Shown here: piece by piece, positions 11,578 to 23,055 of the stretch | Numbering within the stretch: position 1 is the first letter of the stretch | Layout of the letters: each line of letters begins with the position of its first letter | Origin: Dendrophyllia cribrosa | Taxonomy: Eukaryota > Cnidaria > Anthozoa > Scleractinia > Dendrophylliidae | NCBI GenBank assembly: GCA_024195265.1 | Contig: JAJLRJ010000014.1 | Coordinates: forward strand, 20,470,093-20,534,092 | DNA: 64,000 nt | Reading direction: 5' to 3' | Notes under the pieces: generated by a model | What the model saw: the letters and a program-made list of their open reading frames with translations, nothing else | Database searches by the model: none | Told to the model about the DNA's origin: nothing | Translations under genes and position numbers: made by a program

Positions 11578-14500
11578 ATGACTTCACTCGGCGAGGACGA
11601 CAAAGGCCGCTTTGTGGTCGCGAGAGAAGCCGTCCGGATCGTAAGACGATTTAACACTGCCAAAGACAAGGATGAACGCCAGAGAAAAATCTTTGAGTTA
11701 TGCACAGACATCGCGGGAATTTTGGACGCAAAAAGGCGGTAAGTCTGCCAAATTCTTGTCACGGAGAATGACATTGTTTTGGCTCACTGGGGACTAAATT
11801 ACTACGTCAACTCTGTAAGCGTAGAAAGTTTGTTTTAGTGATGTCGACGAAAAGCTCAGAAAATAAATGGAATTCATTGAGTATTATCCATTTAACTAGT
11901 TGACTTGTGTTCACGCAAATTTTTATCGGTTTATATATATGTTAAGAATTTTCACGATACACGACAGGCATAAATTCTCGACTACATCAAAAATGAATTG
12001 TTTTTAAGCATATGTTTGCTTTTAAACGGGTATCCACTTTACCAAGTCAGATATTAAAAGAGAGAGTGAACTTATTGTTTTATAGTTAACGATTAACTTC
12101 ATCTTAAGAAAGAACAGCTGGTTTTGGAACAAGAGTAGTTTATCTATAGCAAAACATGTACATGGCCTAGCTCGCCACGAGTCTCTCTTAGCTTAATGGT
12201 TAGAGCATCAGGCCGGTGTACGGAAGGTGACAGGTTCGATTTCTTTTTTCCTTTTTCCCACGTCCGTGACATGATGAACATGGCATCTTTGTCAGTACCA
12301 CATGTGTTTCTTTCCATGTGAACGTGTAAATTTCCGTGTGAACCGAAATCACGACTCACAAAGCCTACCTTTAGGACAAAATCGCATAGACGGTTAAACA
12401 AAACTAGGCAATTGAAAGGAGACGAAAGCAACAGCAAGCAGGTGCATAGAAAATTTATTTAAAATGTCGTATTAAGAGAGTTTTAGCGAGGTTTTATAAG
12501 AAAAGGACCAGAGTTTGATGCTAAAAGTGAAAAAAGGAATAGCTGCTATTAAATTAGGAGAGGCACTGCGAAATTGCTAAACTCACTAAATTAAAAGCAG
12601 CTGGGACAGATGGATCAATAGGCTTGTTTCCTTCGCAGCTCGCAGCTCGCATGATGATTTTAGCCAACCAGGCTGGCACATGTGACCAGTTTCCGTAGCA
12701 TTATGGGAGAGAGACGATGTGTAGCTAGGCTTATTGTCCAACAAAAATACCATTCTCGTGTAATTTGAACCATTTTTGCCGTCATTTTGTATCTTTAGTT
12801 AACATTTCTTTGCTCTCAGCATTTTTGGCGATTTTTTCCTCCTATTTAAAGGCCCACGTTCACCCAAAAGACGTTGCGGTCGTTTGTTTTTGTTTTGAAA
12901 TGCTCCATTGTTCATACGCGTGATCTGATTGGTTGCACGCATTCAAGCGTGAATTTCGTGTTACACGAAATTCAGCACAGAAAGAGATCACGGCGCGCAC
13001 ATTATTTTGGGTGAAGGTGGGCCATAATTATGAAAACACCATATATCTGCGGTGTTTCCCTGTAGTGCTCTCAGAATCGGTATTCTTTTGAATAAATATT
13101 GTCTTGACCAATAGGTACTTCTGCAATGCGTATGCGCGAGTGGAGCTGTTTGTCAGCTGCTAACAATGTTGACAAAGCAGTTTTTAGCGGAGCTCTACGG
13201 GCCGAAAACGTCGCAAAACATGCGCGTATGACGCCACTCAACATCCGGGTACGAGATTACGAGGTTGCAGGTTATGTAAGCGCGTGTCTCGTCTTCTATT
13301 GGCAATGCAATTTTTTATTAGAAACTAGAGAAAAGATAACAAGTTTTAAGATTTAGTCGATCCTGAAATTCACTTCCTTGTCGCAGACTTGAAGATCTTG
13401 TCAAAAAACAAAACGCCGAGCTTCACGAACTTCGTCAAAGAATCAGTTCAGCCAACACCGCCTTGACATCAGGGCGAGGCTCGTTGATCCCTGATAGCAC
13501 AGACGAGTTCAACCCGCAAGTTTCTTCCACACTCTTCTCTGGTCGGCGGGGTACAGCTTTGTGTCACAGGGGTACCGATCCCCTGTTTGAATGGCCAGAA
13601 AGACCGTCCACTTGTACCCGGTCCACTAGCCCGTTGTCGTTCCCAGTCTGGAGCATAACATCACCTGTGGATTCCCCCGAACCTCTGACCATTCAGGAGC
13701 TAGTAGAAGACATTGATGACACTCTTAAAGACGAAGCGGTGAGAAGGGAGACATATTTGATGTTGCTCATCTAGATAACAAATCAACGCAAGTTTAAAAT
13801 AAATAAACTTTCTGCCAAAACATAAGTTACGTTTACTTGTTATATAGCTGGAGTTTTTCTCAATACACCACCAAACGTTATTAAAAAACGTGTTCCGTAA
13901 TGTATAAAAATGCACTGTGAATATTACGAGGGTCTCAATGGGGTGGTGGCTTTTACGGTTAACGGTTAAAATTTTGGCCTTTTCACGGCTAACGGTTGAT
14001 TTTTTCCCGTTACGGTTAACAGAAATCTTAAAAATTAGTTTCCATTATTTTGAAACAAACATTTTGACACAAACTCACATAACAATATAACAGACTTAAC
14101 AAGTGACAGCAAATAACAAATCGTGGCTAGAAGTTTTTTTACTGTTAACATTTTTTACGCCTAACGACTAACTTTTGGGCCGTTTTACGGCTAACGGTTA
14201 ACCCCATTGAGTCCCTTTATTATTTGTGTTTAATCTGTCCAGGTTATACAAAATAGAGTTGACTTCTTTGCGCGTTGATTGGTTGATTCATGGTCACATG
14301 ACATCTAACAAACAAACTGTTTCCCGCCAATTTTCCTTGGCGGGCAACATTTGCGAGAGCGGGCAACAATTGTTACGTCAGAGGCCGGTAACATTGCACT
14401 GTTGCCCGCTAGCGGACGTGATCAGACCGTGACAAAGATGGCATGATTGTGATGCGATTGATGTTTACCTCGGGTGCTCGGCGCGTTTTTCAAACTGTGT

Positions 14501-16383
14501 TGTGTTTTTTTGTGTTGCTATATAACAAATCACTAAATGACTGATCCCTCGGGAAACAGTGAATTTTGTTTTCCTCGGATCTCGATGTTTCGAGATTCTC
14601 GGAAAACAAAATTCACTGTTTTCCCCGGGACCAGTCATTAAGTGTTTCATTTTGCGACTATCTTAAATGCCCGGACACACGGTGAAACGTTTTTTTCAAC
14701 GTTGCACGCAACAAGATTTTTTGGGGTGCCATACAACGTTTGAAACTTTTACAAATCCTAGCCAAGTTTTAATTATTGGAGACGCATTAATAATTTTTTT
14801 TCTTGACTTGAAGGAAAAACCAGGGAAAAAAGATGAATATCATTTAGGTGATGATAACACAGATGTAGATGAAAGTCAAAGAAGAAACAAAGAGAGCGAT
14901 GATCAATTAAAAGAAAACGAAGTTGAAGCTACAAAACAAGTTGAAGACAAGGACGACGATAGAAAAATCGTAAAAAGGTATGACATTGAACCTCCAGGAA
15001 GTTTACACCCTTGAAAGTACATTTAAGCGTCCGTTTAGGAGATGTTTCTACCAAGAGGTTACCAGAGGTGTCCGCTAGTGACTGTATGTGGTGGTGGCCA
15101 GTGTTGGCGCTGGCGTTGGTGTGTGGTGTTGGTTGAAATTGGAGGTTAGAAATGTTCTGTTTTTGTATAACGGGACCATACGTGAGTGTTTGCTTAGAAG
15201 AGGCGTGGGAAGTTCAAATGTGTTTGTTTCTAGCTGGGACCATAACTGGTGTCTGCTTAGTTATGGGAGGTTAAAAATGTGATTGTGTGACTGGGTCTAT
15301 GACTGGGTGTCTGGTTAGGGGAGGTGTCTGCTTATGGGAGGTTAAAAATGCGATTGTGTGACTGGGTCTATGAATGGATGTCTGGTTTATAGGGGAGGTG
15401 TCTGCTTATGGGAAGTTAAAAATGCGATTGTGTGACTGGATCTATGACTGGGTGTCTGGTTAGGGGAGGTGTCTGCTTATAGGAGGTTAAAAATGCGATT
15501 GTGTGACTGGGTCTATGACTGGGTGTCTGGTTAGGGGAGATGTCTGCTTATGGAAGGTTAAAAATGTGATTGTGTGACTGGGTCTATGAATGGGTGTCTG
15601 GTTAGGGGAGGTGTCTGCTTATAGGAGGTTAAAAATGTGATTGTGTGACTGGGTCTATGATTGGTTGTCTGGTTAGGGGAGATGTCTGCTTATGGAAGGT
15701 TAAAAATGTGATTGTGTGACTGGGTCTATGACTGGTTGTCTGGTTAGGGGAGGTGTCTGCTTATGGGAAGTTAAAAATGCGATTGTGTGACTGGGTCTAT
15801 GACTGGGTGTCTGGTTAGGGGAGATGTCTGCTTATGGGAGGTTAAAAATGTGTTTGTGGGTGACTGGGTCTATGACTGGTTGTCTGGTTAGGGGAGATAT
15901 CTGCTTATGGGAGGTTAAAATCGCAATATTTGCATGTTGTTCGGACAACGACTGAGTGTCCGTTTAGGAGTAATAGGCGCAATTCTCGCCCAAAAAAAAA
16001 TGAAAATTTCAGGTTTATAATTCCGAAAAAATTTATCGTTTCAGAAGCCTGCGCGTAGAAGGCACCGGTTTATTCGTAGAGTGAAATTTCGAGGAAGCGC
16101 GCAAGAGGGGCAATGAAATCTTACCAGGAATTATGGGCTCTTGAATCTTACCCGAAATACAACGTTAATTGGAAGACATAATTAATCATGACATTTATTT
16201 GTTAACTTTTTTGTTTTAAGCGCATCAAAGCAAAGACCTACCAGCACAAAGACCACTCTCCAGACCTCCAAACAGACTAGCAAGGGAGTGGTAACGAGTT
16301 CCAAGAAGCCCGAGAAGATAAGAGTCCGCTCTGCACGAGATAACTCGGCAAGGAAAAGTGCGGGACAAAGAAAACGATTATAA
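11578..16383 (+). CDS. Coiled-coil protein of unknown function, short-intron isoform (exons 11578-11738, 13387-13738, 14814-14977, 16221-16383)
   Basis: Four exons with GT/AG borders keep phase and give about 279 aa. Exon 1 starts at the first ATG after an acceptor (cag at 11558-11560) and begins MTSLGEDDKGRF. It ends with two bases that complete an Arg with exon 2. Residues about 20-75 are rich in Arg, Lys, Glu and Leu without prolines (ERQRKIFELCTDIAG, then KKQNAELHELRQRIS), which suits an alpha-helical coiled coil. Exon 2 then becomes Ser/Pro/Thr-rich and ends in an acidic stretch (ELVEDIDDTLKDEA). Exon 3 is very charged (Asp/Glu/Lys). The terminal exon is basic and Ser/Lys-rich, ending SAGQRKRL and a TAA stop at 16381-16383. 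There is no signal peptide or membrane segment. I do not recognise the family. A cytoskeletal, centrosomal or nuclear role would be a guess. Splicing is inferred from sequence only. Confidence 0.7.
12184..12243 (+). repeat. tRNA-like SINE fragment in intron 1
   Basis: TTAGCTTAATGGTTAGAGCA resembles an A box and GGTTCGATTTC a B box, at tRNA spacing. The stems do not pair well and the flanks are not tRNA-like, so it is more likely a tRNA-derived repeat than a tRNA gene. Confidence 0.35.
12851..13023. mobile_element. Small MITE, ends GGCCCACGTTCACCCAAAA
   Basis: The right end TTTTGGGTGAAGGTGGGCC is the inverse of the left with one difference. About 170 bp, in intron 1 of the coiled-coil gene. 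Confidence 0.55.
13930..14215. mobile_element. MITE with GGGTCTCAATGGGGT ends
   Basis: The inverse ACCCCATTGAGTCCC closes it. Both arms contain several TTAACGGTTA/ACGGCTAACGG motifs. It lies in intron 2 of the coiled-coil gene. Confidence 0.6.
14531..14644. repeat. Foldback palindrome
   Basis: The arms CACTAAATGACTGATCCC and CGGGACCAGTCATTAAGTG surround a second inner pairing (AACAGTGAATTTTGTTTTCC and its complement). Near perfect. Confidence 0.75.
15160..15925. repeat. Tandem array, unit about 71 bp, about 10 copies
   Basis: The unit is GATTGTGTGACTGGGTCTAT, GACTGGGTGTCTGGTTAGGG, GAGGTGTCTGCTTATGGGAG and GTTAAAAATG; starts near 15281, 15353, 15427, 15496, 15569, 15640, 15711 and 15781. The array lies in the intron after exon 14977. 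Confidence 0.9.
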
Positions 16384-16612
16384 ACCATTAAAGGAGAAAA
16401 ACTACGAGACGCTTTGGAAAAATAACCAGTTAAACCTGTTTGACGAAAGCCTGTGATTTTCACGCGCATTGGCGTGTTTCGAAAAAAGGAATGATTTTTA
16501 GTCTGTATTTTATAAATTATCTTGCAACATACTGCTAACGTTTAGCCCGTTCTGCCAGAAACCTTGAGTCGAATAATATGGTTCCAACTCGATAAAATCA
16601 TACAGTGTTACC

Positions 16613-16618
16613 AATAAA
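16613..16618 (+). terminator. Poly(A) signal for the isoform ending at 16383
   Basis: An AATAAA lies about 230 nt after the stop codon at 16383, in AT-rich sequence. It is a plausible polyadenylation signal by position and sequence only. Confidence 0.4.
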
Positions 16619-16839
16619 ATGAAGCAGTACTTTCCTAACTGTATTTTGTTTTTCAATTTGGTATTTTTTTAGAATTATAATTTGGCTATTTTTGTACTCA
16701 GAATTTGCTTTGCAATATTAATATTGGAGGTAATGTTTATCGTTAGCTGCGTCCAACTATAGTGTACTATAGTGTTTATTTCTTTTTAAAAATTGTTAGC
16801 TCATCTTTTCCTCCTAAAAATTTGTATTTTTATCATCAG

Positions 16840-16896
16840 TGCAAAAGATAGAAAAAACAATGCGAGGAATCGCGCAAAGGACAAAACTTGCGCCGG
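16840..16896 (+). CDS. Alternative internal exon of the coiled-coil gene
   Basis: The acceptor (tatcatcag) precedes base 16840 and a GTGAGG donor follows 16896. Joined to exon 3 (ending 14977 with two spare bases AG), it reads S-AKDRKNNARNRAKDKTCA and leaves two bases (GG). These are completed by the exon at 19578. The product is very basic. This exon competes with the terminal exon 16221-16383, which uses the same incoming phase. Confidence 0.55.
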
Positions 16897-17259
16897 GTGA
16901 GGATCTCGTAGATTTTTTCTTTCCCGCTGTTTAATCAGTTAGTAACTAACGTTTATTATTAACACAAAGGTCAATGTCAGTTGCAAATGGATTCGCATTC
17001 TTTCAATCTCTTTCTCGATTAATCTGATCGTTGAATTTGGCTAATGAAGTCAATGCATGCAGAAGCTGAATTCATAAGGACGCCGTTCCAGTTTAGATAG
17101 ACCTAGAATTTGGGCATTTCCAACCCTTTCCAATGCGTGTAAAAAAATTATTGCCCGGGAAATCCCCATTTTGACACAGTTATAAGTACATGAACATTAA
17201 AACAATAGATATTGGTTGATTGGTTGACAAAGCTTGAAACTTGCCCAGAATAATCACGT

Positions 17260-17560
17260 GGTCACAGTCTTTATAACGCGCTTAAAATTAGTAGTGCAAT
17301 CCGCTTGGCAATAAACGCATAAATATTGTAACAATAAAAAATGGTGAATGAGCTGAAAAGGGTTCTCTTCGATTTTCGAAAAATTGGCTCATTTTTGCTC
17401 ATTAACAAATTTCGATTGTTTCGATATTTAGAGGAGATTTTCTCCGTTTCTAAAAGAGCTGTAGTCTTGAAAATTAAGCGTTCTCCAATACTCTCGACCT
17501 GATAAGACCCGAAAAAAGACGGTTTTCGATCTGTACGCATGGACCACTTGTTACGACCCG
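17260..17560. repeat. Dispersed repeat shared with 45100-45290
   Basis: GCAATAAACGCATAAATATT at about 17309 recurs at about 45244, as do GATCACGTGGTC-like and TCGACCTGATA/GTATCAGGTCGAC sequences. No coding frame is convincing. Confidence 0.5.
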
Positions 17561-17567
17561 AAAAAGA

Positions 17568-17772
17568 GAATTATATTGTCGATCTGAAAAATGCATCTCA
17601 TTAGGGACATTTGGAAATTATTCAACATGTTTGCGTGTTGGGCCCTGCTGCTGATGGAAGTTATTGTCGACCCGAAAAAGAGAGTTGTCGATCCGAAAAA
17701 ATGCATGCCATTAAGGACACTTGGAAATTATTCAACATGTTTGCGTATTGGGCGCAGCTGTAAGGTTGTCCA
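17568..17772. repeat. Two-copy tandem repeat (about 115 bp)
   Basis: GGAAATTATTCAACATGTTT and GCGT occur twice (about 17611 and 17724), each preceded by GACCCGAAAAAG or GATCCGAAAAAATGCAT. Part of a wider dispersed repeat also found around 44960-45290 (GCAATAAACGCATAAATATT in both). Confidence 0.6.
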
Positions 17773-17883
17773 TTCGTACGACTGAATGCACCGCATCCTG
17801 AGGGCACCCCACCTTTTGTTTCGTCCTTTCTGTGCGAGCAGCACATTAATCTTGACGGGAACCCTCTGCCTGATGGGATCCAT

Positions 17884-19577
17884 GTGTTGCCTGAAGTAAT
17901 GTCAGCACAATCTCGATTCTACAGATTTTTGTTTTTCACGATGATTTTGAGCATGCGTGTGTCCAGCGGTGTCACTATAACTTCGATGCGCGCGCTTCTT
18001 GCGCAACAATTCGCGTATTACCATCTACGCGCGCGCAACAAATTTTCATGTTGCAAATCGCAAGAGATTACGTTTTTTTTCTTCGACTAAAAAAACTTTC
18101 GTGTAAAACGCCTTTCCTCGCGCATGTTTGCGCTCGCCTGCATGTGAATGACTGGTTAAACCGGTTTTTTTTTTTTTCTGAATTTAGTCGAGGGATAGTT
18201 AACCGAGGGTTAAACCCATTTTCAGGAACGCCTTTTTATCCCTCAATTAGTTATCCTTTGAATAAGAAATGTAACCGTTTATCGGCTTTCCAGGAACCGG
18301 GGCCTGGAAGTCAAATAAAATCAAACCCCCCTCCCACAGGCTGAGTATTCCAGTCAGATTCCCGTATACGCTTGCCCTCCCCCTGGTAGGGGAAACATTT
18401 TAAAATAGGTGCCTTATTCTATGGTACATTCATACGTTACGATGTAGTACTGCCCAGAAACTACTCGCGGCATTTCACTTACAATTCAGTGTAACCTCTA
18501 ATTAAATTTCTATTGTTGAAAATTTAATAAATGAGAGAATTAGAGCTGAACTGCGGTTTCTCTGTTTTGCATTTTAGTAATGTGGAAAACGGATTTTGTC
18601 TGATATTTGCCTATCGCTAAGACTTCTCTGTCTATAAACGAATGTAAAAAGTTTACCTATGTTCAACACAATGTATGCGATGTCTTGTTTTGCATGTTCT
18701 CATCAGTTTTTGAGTTTTGAGGAGTTTTCAAATATTGGCAATGTATTTCTATAACAACACTGCTAAAATACCAAAAAAAGGCATATTCGATGTCTGACAG
18801 CTCCTTAACCAACACGAGCATCCCCACTTTTTATTTTAAAATTGAAGTTCTCATGTAATGAATATCTCGTAGGCACTATTGTTAGTTCTATTTCAGTGGA
18901 ATTTCTTTAAGATAAATATGCAAACGTTATCACGCGTGCTTTTCTTTCTTCTTTTGCGCTTTCATCACTGAAAAGCGTGCAAACGTTGTTTACCCCAAAA
19001 TCTTTGACGTATTTGTCGCCAAGCGATTGTCCAAAGTTTCTAATCAATATTCATGAAAATATCGCAGCCCTCACCGCAAATCAAGCAGGCCATGTTCGTG
19101 TAAAGATGTCTCGCAAGTTGTAAACTTTTTGGCGCCCTCGAGGCAACTTAGAAGATTCCGGTAGGACGTACCGCTAAGGAAAAAGTCCAACCGAAGGTAA
19201 GAGTTGCTTAGCAAAAAATTTACATTTGTTCAGTAAAAAAGTATAGAATTTTGCTCGATGAAGTAAACACGTGCGTCGAGCTTCTCTTCGTCTTACGACG
19301 TCTCTGCGTTTTGGTATTGCGTTTGTCTTTTATGGTCTCTGGCTGGTTAATTTCGTTTAAACTGCATATACTTTGAATTAAACATTTTAAAGTTCAACGA
19401 AGCTGAGGCCTTGAAACAAATGTTGAAAAAATATTTTGAAATCGTTTATTCTTTCATTGTATACAATCAACTGATGATGAAAACCACGTCTAATGCACTT
19501 ATAATGCAACCTCAGTCGCCTGTTAAATAACAAAACTTGAACATTTTATCTTATCAATCGTTCATTTATATTTTCAG
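17884..19577. other. Intron with no recognised gene
   Basis: AT-rich DNA of the last alternative intron. It has short inverted motifs near 18150-18290 (GGTTAAACCGG, GTTAACCGAGGGTTAAACCC) that may be a MITE fragment. Nothing else supportable. Confidence 0.4.
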
Positions 19578-19689
19578 GAACTTGAAAGAGTATCAACGTC
19601 AGGAAATGAAGATGATGAAGCGGGATGAAGAAACAATTCAAGGGGACAAACTGGAATGGACAAATCAGGAGGAATCTCATCAAAGATAA
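19578..19689 (+). CDS. Alternative terminal exon of the coiled-coil gene
   Basis: The acceptor is tttatattttcag. In phase with exon 16840-16896 it reads G-NLKEYQRQEMKMMKRDEE and continues to a TAA at 19687-19689. Only this phase stays open to the end (36 codons), and it is helical and charged like the rest of the protein. With exons 1-3 and the exon at 16840 the isoform is about 281 aa. Joining exon 2 or exon 3 directly to it does not keep this frame. Confidence 0.6.
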
Positions 19690-20043
19690 GAACTTTGTTT
19701 AGTTAATTATTTTTTTTTGTACAAATGGTGGCTGAACATGGGAAAATACTTTAGTTTATATTAGTATCGAATGTTTGATTCAGAGGAAGAGCGAATTGAA
19801 TACCGGGAGGATATTGAAGTTTATTCAGTTAATTTTGCCGAATCGCGTACTGGCTGGTAATTGTCTGAACCGTCAAATCAGCATAGGTCTTAGTTAAATA
19901 ACTTCTGACAATTTTAAATCTCAGCCACCATTTGGACGTTGAGCGATCGTTTGATTTATACGGTTTATAATTTGGCGATTCAGTTTACGGCTTGTTTTTT
20001 GTTCCGGTTAACATTTCTTTATGCCAAACAAATGCCAAAATGA

Positions 20044-20049
20044 AATAAA
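20044..20049 (+). terminator. Possible poly(A) signal for the isoform ending at 19689
   Basis: An AATAAA lies about 355 nt downstream of the TAA at 19689, in AT-rich sequence before the MITE cluster at 20.6 kb. It is the first convincing hexamer I see on this strand after the stop. Confidence 0.3.
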
Positions 20050-20616
20050 ATTGCTTGGAAAACTTCACTGTAAAAGGAAATACGATTTTGTTTGTTCGAT
20101 CGCTTAGCGTGTAGGTATAAACGTTACAGTTATAACTTCAGTTGATGTGGTGGGTGTTTGTATTTTTAAGGTAGCACTGACAGTTTATCAACTGCAAACT
20201 CCTAATTTTTCGGAAACTTCTTTGTCAGAACACGCCAAATTAGTTAAATTGTCTGTTATAAAGAAATAACTTTCTTTTTCAAGTATTATATCGTATTTTC
20301 CTCTGCAATTTTATACTTTGAAACGAAGTACGATTTGGTATGAACTGGAAGCTCAAAATGAAAGTTTGTATTTTGTCCACAAATTCGCGAGTTTTCCAGA
20401 AACAAGAAACATTTCAGTTAATTTAGAAGGGCAAATATTTATTCAATGTAATCAAAGTCTGGAATTGTGTTAAAAAAGGAACCAAGTAATTGTTTGTTGA
20501 ATGTTCTAAATTGAATCACTTTCTCTAAACTTAGTTTATCTATTTATGCATCACAAGCCGCAAAGGTTTCCATACACGCGAATGTGCAGTGCAGGTGTAC
20601 TCCAGTAAACGATCAT

Positions 20617-20907
20617 TTAAGGTGGCTCACAACAGTTCCCAGAATTTTCCATCACCTATACTTTGATGGATCAATACTATAATTCTTTATCAGTTGATGC
20701 TTCAATAATGGTATCAAACAAATAGCCAATCGTTGGTAAACAAGTTGTGGTCTCTTTTATGATGTAACAGGTTACCATAGTAACAGTATAACCTGTTAAC
20801 CTTTATGTGCTTATAACTAAAAAAACGAGCTGGATGACCCCCATTTTTTATTATTGAATTGTAATTGACATGTTAAGATACAACTGTATGCAAAGTTTAA
20901 AATAAAT
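20617..20907. mobile_element. Truncated MITE of the same family, opposite orientation
   Basis: It begins TTAAGGTGGCTCACAACAG and is cut off where the next copy begins (about 20908). It shares AATACTATAATTCTTTATCAG with the other copies. Confidence 0.65.
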
Positions 20908-21822
20908 TTAAGGTGGTTCTGAACCCTATGTACAGAATTTTTTTAAACTTTGCAAAAAGTTGTATCTTAACCCTATTCGGCCTGGGCTTTTTTTGAGTTC
21001 CTGAGTCTGGGGGGGGGGGGGGGGGGCACAATGTGCCCCCCCTTCGTAACTTCAAGAACATTAAGGCTATGACAATGAAACCTAGCGGGTACATAGTACG
21101 TCCAAAACTGTCTCCTTTGCGGTCCGCACGATGACACGATGACGTCATATGACGTAGTTATTAGTTAATTAGTTATACGGCCGCCATCTTGGATCCGCCA
21201 TCTTGGATTTCTGAATTCTTTTAAAACCTCTTAAAAACCGTCCAAATTGACGCAAAATTAATCAAAATCAATAAATAAACGCTAAATGACGTAAAAATAC
21301 AAAAGTTATACCAATAAACATTGTTTTTCTTCATTCAAAGGTATAAATATAAATATGCAAATTTCCAAAAACATGGCTGTCAAAATCTTGTTGCCATGGA
21401 AACGTCAAGTCACGTGATCAAAAAATTGTCATATGAAATTGTTGCCAGATAAATTTTAGGAAAAGTCAGAAAGTTTGATGACGTTTAAAGAAGTTATGAA
21501 TGTTGAAAGTTAGCGCGGGCCTTTTGTGCCCCCCAGGCCGAATAGGGTTAACATGCCAATTACAATTCAATAATAAAAAATGGGGGTCATCCAGCTCGGT
21601 TTTTAGTTGTAAGCACGTAAAGCTAAGTAAGGGTGCCTTTAACAGTTATAGTGTTACTATGGTAACCTGTTACATCATAAAAGAGACCACAACTTGTTCA
21701 CCAATGATTGGGCATTTGTTTGATACCATTATTGAAGCATCAACTGATAAAGAATTATAGTATTGATCCATCAAAGTATAGGTGATGGAAAATTCTGGGA
21801 ACTGTTGTGAGCCACCTTTATG
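20908..21822. mobile_element. MITE (TTAAGGTGGTTCTGAACCC family), carrying the piggyBac-like MITE
   Basis: It starts TTAAGGTGGTTCTGAACCCT and ends CTGTTGTGAGCCACC. Other copies are 20617-20907 (opposite orientation, truncated), 38793-39012 (short internally deleted form with both ends), 39028-39105 (left end only) and 41583-41877 (right end). All share CCATAGTAACAGTATAACCTG or its complement. About 333 bp without the nested insert. Confidence 0.7.
20971..21547. mobile_element. piggyBac-like MITE, 577 bp, TTAA-flanked
   Basis: The left end is CCCTATTCGGCCTGGG and the right end is its complement, CCAGGCCGAATAGGG. TTAA lies on both sides (20967-20970 and 21548-21551). The host sequence without the element, GTATC-TTAA-CATGCC, is seen intact at about 39076 and nearly so at 41598, so the target duplication is shown directly. 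CCCT ends and TTAA targets are piggyBac hallmarks. It has a G run (21011-21027) and no transposase. Confidence 0.75.
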
Positions 21823-21888
21823 AAAGATTTTGATAAATTGGGCTCGTGCACCATTTAATCTATCGCTAGAATGAAAATAGACACGTCT

Positions 21889-22054
21889 AATAGACAATAT
21901 TCGTATTCACGGTATTGAACTGGAACTAGTGTGCAGTCAAGGCTCATGCGGGGGAATTTTTTCACATGCAAATATTTTTATTGATATTCCCGCGCATGAG
22001 CCTCGACTGTAAGCTAGTTCCAGTTCAATACCGAGAATACGAATATTGTCTATT
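21889..22054. repeat. Foldback palindrome
   Basis: The arm AATAGACAATATTCGTATTC is complementary to GAATACGAATATTGTCTATT at the other end. Inner arms contain AGGCTCATGCGGG and its partner. Near perfect. Confidence 0.75.
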
Positions 22055-22407
22055 GGCTGTTATACAATTCATTTTCAAAATTATTTCGTTAATTTATTCA
22101 ATTAATTTTCATTTTAACCAAAGTCTGGTATGTACTGTCAGTGCTCCTTACAATTATTCACACGTTCCCTACATCGACTGATTGACAAGAGAACAAAGGC
22201 CTTTACAAGTAGTTGCTTTTCTTTCTTTTTCACTTTTTTTATTTAATCTACGGAAAATTATTCTTAGTTGCCCATGCCAAAAAAATTATTAGGTAGCTTT
22301 TGCTTGAGTTTGAGTGCCTGTGTTCTCTTGTCGATTGTACGTATATTTGGGAGCTTAATTTATAAAGCCCCGATGTCTGGTGTTGAGGAAAGCTAGTGCT
22401 TTCGATT

Positions 22408-22693
22408 AGAGCAGTTTTCAATTGAGTGTCGTAAAACCAAAACCAAAGTAATTACTCTGACCAATCACAACAGTCGTAAACAATCCAATGAACCAATCAG
22501 AGCTCGAAGCAATTACATGTCGGCGGCGCCAAGCGCGGGAAAACGCGTGCGAGCAAGTCACGATTGGTTTTGGTTTTACTTCTGATTGGTCGAGAAAGTG
22601 GCGCGAGATTTTTTAGCCAATCACAAAGCGTAGCAATGCAAAACCAAAGCAATTGTGTAATTACTTTCGACAGTCAATTGAAAACTGCTCTAT
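22408..22693. mobile_element. CCAAT-rich MITE, copy 1 (reference copy)
   Basis: The ends AGAGCAGTTTTCAATTGA and TCAATTGAAAACTGCTCT are exact complements. Inside are six CCAAT/ATTGG boxes and GCGCGGGAAAACGCG. Other copies: 49382-49650, 51155-51346 (inverted), 51350-51592, 53697-53977 and 62609-62878. Confidence 0.75.
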
Positions 22694-23055
22694 CAATATA
22701 GACCTTGTTAATGGTTAATTAAACCCAAAAGTACCAATAGTCTGTCGGGTGTCATCGTCCGGGTTAGTGTAGTTCTAAAAAGAACTGTTCAGTTATTGAC
22801 AATGACTGACGTGTCGACAACCTAAACGGAAGTCATCTTCAGAGTCATGTGACTAATTTGACGACAACTACGTACTGACAAATGTTAAAGACAAAGACGA
22901 ACCAAAAGACAGACAAAGAGCAGTATACAAGATCAAATGCTGCAACTGGCTGAATATCATTTACACACTATTCACAGAATTGACTGGGACTCTGTCGAAT
23001 ACGTTACCTACAGTACGGACTACTGACTTAGAACAAACCACCGAACCGATGCTAA

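Noticed and set aside
12184..12243. Functional tRNA gene
   Set aside because: A and B boxes are present but acceptor and anticodon stems do not pair.
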